Below are positions 60,554 to 64,000 of a stretch of DNA of 64,000 bases, one piece after another. This DNA is from Nageia nagi (lineage: Eukaryota; Pinophyta). The notes under the pieces are model-generated. The model did not search any database. It had not been told where the DNA came from and saw nothing but the letters and a program-made list of their open reading frames with translations. How positions within the stretch are numbered: position 1 is the stretch's first letter; each line of letters starts with the position of its first letter. Location of the stretch: contig JBITNC010000001.1 of the NCBI GenBank assembly GCA_050084985.1, forward strand, positions 87,606,001 to 87,670,000, written 5' to 3'. The position numbers and the translations under genes were made by a program.

Positions 60554-62575
60554 CCAATGGGTTCCCTCGATCTCATTTATGGAAACAATTTTGAGCCTCA
60601 CCTCATTTTATCATGCCCCCATTACTTTTAGATTTCAAATTACTTCTTTGCCTCAAATGCAATTCAAGTCTCAATTCTTCTGAATACTTATTTCTTGAAA
60701 AGTGATTTTATGATATGCCAAATTCACAAAGTTTGAACTTAACCGTTTGACCTTCAGGTGATACAAGATGGATAGATTGGTAGAATGATTCCATATTTTG
60801 CACCTTTTTATTTTGTGCAAGTTGAGCAAGAAAGTTACATAGTTCAAATGCCAATTTTCTATGGTCTTCATGCTAAATTTGCTTAAGCTTTTATTTGATT
60901 GGAAGCAACCCATTTTGTACACACCTACAAACATAATGATGCCCAAATTAGATATGAGCTCAAGCTAATTGAATTATATGAAGTTTAGGATCCCATATTA
61001 AAGCCATACTGCATTGGCTTAAAATTAGGGATAAGGCTTCCAAGTAAGTTTTTCAAAGACTTCATCCACCAAACACACAACTCAATTCAAAGCTTTGTAT
61101 GATGATGGAGTTTGGTTAACATCTTTTCTTGAGATTGCTGACTCTTTTACCTATCATTAAACTTAGGTATTTGCAGCTCAACCCTATACTCTCCGAATGA
61201 TCTCTAGCTCTGCAAAAAATGTAAAGATGTAATACTTCTCTCTCTCCCTTTCATTGAGCTAAATATGAAAATTCTTATCTATTAAGGATTTAGAGGTATG
61301 CTCTTATGCATATGGTAGATGAAAAAGTTCTAGGATTGGATGGATTTCTTGTGAATTTATAAAGTGCTAGGTATTTTTAGGCTCTGACCTTCATAAGGTT
61401 TACCTCGAGGTAGTTCAAGTTGGCTCTCTTGGGATCCTTATCAACAAAGGGAATATTAAGTACATCCTAAGTAGGGTGACCTCTGTCTCATTACAAATTA
61501 GGAATTCAATTACTCTTTTGAATGTTAGTCACAAAATTGTTTCAAAGGTGCTTGCTTTGGCCTTAGGCCCATCCTTCCAATCATTTTCATCTTGAGAAAA
61601 TTGGATTCATTCAGAATTGCTACATCCTTGATAATGTAATAGCTTTTTTGGAAAGGAATGGAGTGGGATCGATCAACTAACCAATGAGCTCTCTTTGTCA
61701 AGCTCGATTTTGAAAAAGCTTATGATAGGATTGAATGGATATTCATTCTTTCTACATTGGAAGCTTTAAGGGTTTGGCCTCATATTTTTGAATATTATGA
61801 ACATGCTATTCAATGATGCATTTACTATTCTTTCTTTGAACAATATTCAAACTGAATCTATTGGTCTTCACCACTCTGTTCATCATGGTTTCTTGCTAGC
61901 CCCATCCCTTTATGTTTTAGCATAGAAGCTTTTGGGTACCTACTTCCTAGAAATCAAGGTCATATTGTCAATGGTCACTTTGCAATGGATTCTCTTTTAA
62001 TTATTTAGGAAGATGAATAGTCCATCTTGAGGCAATGGAATGCTTAGACATTTTCTATTAGGCATCGACTCTAGTATTGAATGGAAAAAAATTTTGCTAT
62101 AGGAAGTCCCCTCTGGATATGGATTAACTTGAGGAAAGTATTTAAGTTTTTAAGCATCCCCTTTGCATTTCAAGGGTTGCCACCCCATCTTTAGAACTAT
62201 GCAATTGCTTAAGTTGAAAAAAATTGACTACTAAAACTCCAAAAAGCTGTCATTAGTAATAAAATTTCAAATTTGCTTTAAGGTGCTAGCTTCCACCTAT
62301 GTGCACTACTATTCTTGTTGGGTGCCTTCGAAGCCTTCTATAACAAGCTAGAAAAGCTTCTCTAAGACTTCCTCTAGAATAGCCAAGTGGACAAGAAGGG
62401 GTTTCATAGAATGTCTTGGCAAACTTGTTCCTTCCTCGGGACTCATGAGACATGGGTCTTTTTTATTGCAAGCATCAAAGCATGGCTCTTTATGTAAGTG
62501 GATTTTAGAGCTCTAAGAGAACTTGAAGCTTGGAAAGTCTCATTAGAAATGTAATATATATGGGATTTCCTCTTA
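60554..62575 (+). pseudogene. LINE ORF2 reverse transcriptase and downstream part
   Basis: After element 2 the LINE protein resumes. An LHWLKIRDKASK block is followed by KFFKDFIHQT and DDGVWLTSFLEIADSFTYH (about 61000-61150). A GFIQNCYILDNVIAF-type block is near 61600. LFVKLDFEKAYDRIEWIF (61694-61745) is the L1 RT palm motif, then SIEAFGYLLPR. The catalytic FADD reads FAMD (near 61980), so one catalytic Asp is lost. The C-terminal part includes GFHRMSWQTCSFLGTHET (62400-62450). Many stops and frameshifts. It ends at the CACTA insertion. Confidence 0.85.
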
Positions 62576-62578
62576 ACC
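62576..62578. repeat. Left target duplication of CACTA element (ACC)
   Basis: ACC precedes the CACTACTA end; the right flank is ATC (63690-63692), one transition apart. CACTA elements make 3-bp duplications. Confidence 0.5.
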
Positions 62579-62619
62579 CACTACTATATTTTAGTGATTT
62601 TGCATCATACGATGCATCA
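62579..62619 (+). repeat. CACTA element, left terminal inverted repeat
   Basis: It starts CACTACTATATTTTAGTG and continues through GCATCATACGATGCATCA. The partner is at 63649-63689. Confidence 0.92.
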
Positions 62620-62790
62620 TAAAATTGCATTTTGACATTGTGATGCAATATGCATCATTATTTCGCATATCTAGTCAATCTAGATTAAACCATTTTTTTG
62701 ACTCATTAGTTGATGCATTGAATGATGCATCACTTGATGCATTGTTTTATGCATTTTAGTGTGTCAAGCAATGCATCAAGTGATACATGG
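62620..62790. repeat. CACTA subterminal ATGCAT repeats, left
   Basis: GATGCA/TGCATC motifs recur at short spacing, including TTGATGCATTGAATGATGCA near 62711. Matching motifs occur in the right subterminal region (63460-63660). Confidence 0.75.
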
Positions 62791-63176
62791 AATAGAAAAA
62801 AAAAGGTGTGGATCATGCACACGAATCATGGCATGATTCATTATCGACCATTGATGCATTCCCTTGATCGAAGGTGGAGTTTTAATGGTGGGTATGATGC
62901 CATTGATGAGTAAATAAGGGAGATTACCCTTTATAAGGGCATTTTTAGGGATAAAAGGTGCATTTTTAGTGATACAAGTTTGCAGGAGTTGAAGATAAGT
63001 TGGAGAATGTAGATAGTAGTGTGTATATGCATTTTATGGTAAGAAAAATGTGCATTGCATTCTTCAACCACTCATGAATTTTGGTAGATGAGGCCTTCAA
63101 TGTTTTGTGGATGCCCATGAAGTTTTTGATTTTATGCTCATGGAATATGATAATTTTGGGTTACCAAAGATACAAC

Positions 63177-63446
63177 TTTCCTTAATAAACATTGAAATTG
63201 TTTCACCAAATGTAATAAACACCAACAGTAGTCCAACCATATGAATTCACCTTTTCTAACATCCTCAAAGCATGCACAAACCTAAGATATTTGTAAAAGG
63301 GTTTATACATACATCAAAGACTCTTTAAAATAAATTTTTTATCGAATGTTATGGTTGTGAGTATCCTGTTAGATGTATATTCAAAATATGGAAGCATAGA
63401 GAAGATAGACGAATTGTTTGACAAGATGCAAACCCTCATCCCTATC
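63177..63446 (+). pseudogene. Captured PPR gene fragment inside the CACTA element
   Basis: One plus-strand frame, with three stops, reads TLKLFHQM, VQPYEFTFSNILKACTNLR, GLYIHQRLFKINFLSNVMVV and SILLDVYSKYGSIEKIDELF followed by DKM. This is close to two PPR units of the PLS class (family pattern: PDxFTFxxVLxACAxL, GKxIHxxIIK, NVxVxxALVDMYAKCG, ARxLFDKM). Its flanks inside the element have no PPR similarity, so it is a captured gene piece rather than a host gene. Better preserved than the PPR remnant at 49-50 kb. Confidence 0.82.
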
Positions 63447-63454
63447 GTGTTGAT

Positions 63455-63648
63455 GCATTATTTGATGCATACATGACGTATAAAGTGTCATGTATAGCAT
63501 TAAATATTTGATGCTCATAACTCTATATATGATGCATTGAATGAGACATTACCTAATGCAATAAATGACACTCTATTTGACAGTACCCGTAGAGTCAATT
63601 GATGTGTCAAGATTTCTACAATTTTTTGAAAAAAATAAGATTATGGAT
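63455..63648. repeat. CACTA subterminal ATGCAT repeats, right
   Basis: TTGATGCATTATTTGATGCA, ATATGATGCATTGAATGAG and related motifs mirror the left subterminal region. Confidence 0.7.
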
Positions 63649-63689
63649 TGATGCATTGTATGATGCAAAATTACTAAAGTGTAGTAGTG
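63649..63689 (-). repeat. CACTA element, right terminal inverted repeat
   Basis: It ends ACTAAAGTGTAGTAGTG on the plus strand, the inverse of the left end, with four transitions in 41 positions. Confidence 0.92.
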
Positions 63690-64000
63690 ATCGAAAAGCT
63701 TGGAAAAGGTTAGATTTTACTTCACTGATTATGGATCCGATCTATGTCAAAATTCCTAGCTCCTTTGTCATTCGGAGCATCTGAAAATCTTGGCAACAAC
63801 TAGTACCTTGGATAAAATAGAAAGGCTTTGGATTTCATAAAGGGTTGTCTATCAATAAATTGAACATATGGTGGTATTCACTATTTCATCTTAATGGTAT
63901 CCCTTTGGCCCATATTCAATGGATGCATGCTTGCAAATTTTTCAAACAAGGCATTGTTGCTATTGCATATTTTTTTGACAAGCACTCTAGGAATTGGATT
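63690..64000 (+). pseudogene. LINE ORF2 C-terminal part, runs off the window
   Basis: After the CACTA element the plus strand reads DPIYVKIPSSFVIRSI, then KSWQQLVPWIK, then KGFGFHKGLSINKLNIWWYS (with frameshift-free stretches of 40 or more codons to the window end). The Trp-rich, KxW-type style and position fit the C-terminal region of a plant L1 ORF2. The element continues beyond the window. Confidence 0.65.

Larger units (their letters stand above)
62579..63689. mobile_element. CACTA-type DNA transposon, non-autonomous, 1111 bp, with captured PPR piece
   Basis: It has 41-bp terminal inverted repeats beginning CACTACTA, with 37 of 41 positions matching and all four differences transitions. 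Subterminal regions are filled with ATGCAT-centred motifs in both orientations, as expected for transposase-binding sites of CACTA elements. There is no transposase; the interior holds a PPR gene fragment. It interrupts LINE ORF2, which resumes directly after it. CpGs are comparatively frequent, suggesting a younger insertion. Confidence 0.88.
52860..64000 (+). mobile_element. L1-type LINE, decayed and interrupted by two insertions
   Basis: This is a non-LTR retrotransposon on the plus strand. ORF1 (52.9-53.4 kb) is followed by ORF2 with endonuclease (53.8-54.5 kb), RT (60.6-62.6 kb) and a C-terminal part running past the window edge (63.69-64.0 kb). The endonuclease and RT portions are separated by LTR element 2 and the C-terminal part by a CACTA element. 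Removing both brings the LINE parts into the normal L1 order. The 3' end and tail lie beyond the window. All frames are broken. Confidence 0.85.

Overview
The window is nuclear DNA of a plant with a large, transposon-filled genome. It is strongly A+T rich and poor in CpG. Every coding trace is either a transposable-element protein or a broken host-type gene (pentatricopeptide repeat, PPR, or plant mobile domain, PMD). No intact cellular gene, rRNA or tRNA gene was recognised. The mix of old, stop-ridden Ty3/gypsy elements (Tat-like, Reina-like and other chromovirus types), an L1-type LINE and a CACTA element would suit a gymnosperm such as a conifer; that assignment is inference.

Layout. 0-9.4 kb: an integrase remnant on the plus strand, then about 4 kb of featureless DNA, then a decayed PMD reading frame on the minus strand (5.2-7.1 kb). 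9.4-13 kb: a 5'-truncated chromovirus (half of RT, RNase H, integrase, chromodomain) and its 3' LTR. 13.1-14.0 kb: a block that keeps many more CpGs than its surroundings and has no recognised content. 17.8-32.6 kb: a complete but dead Tat-like LTR retrotransposon (element 1) with two 1.8-kb LTRs and a 5-bp target duplication CTTCT. It carries gag, protease, an RNase H-like domain upstream of RT, RT, RNase H, integrase and a long extra reading region after integrase. It sits inside an older minus-strand gypsy element whose gag lies at 32.8-33.9 kb.

38.36-45.03 kb: a 6.7-kb LTR element (element 3, target duplication ATATG) with gag on the minus strand, no visible pol, and a PMD reading frame on the opposite strand; it split a tandem-repeat array. 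45-52.9 kb: gene-poor DNA with a decayed PPR gene (49.1-50.2 kb) and a degenerate tandem array (50.6-51.3 kb) containing a long near-perfect hairpin.

52.9 kb to the end: an L1-type LINE on the plus strand (ORF1 with a zinc knuckle; ORF2 with endonuclease and RT). It is interrupted twice: by a 6.1-kb Reina-like LTR retrotransposon on the minus strand (element 2, 54.47-60.55 kb, target duplication TTTTT) and by a 1.1-kb CACTA-type DNA transposon (62.58-63.69 kb, 41-bp terminal inverted repeats) that carries a captured PPR gene piece.

The elements do not form a pathway; the window is a record of nested insertions. Insertion order can be read directly: the older gypsy element before element 1, the tandem array before element 3, and the LINE before both element 2 and the CACTA element. 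The CACTA element and the 13-14 kb block keep the most CpGs, which suggests, but does not prove, that they arrived most recently or escaped methylation.
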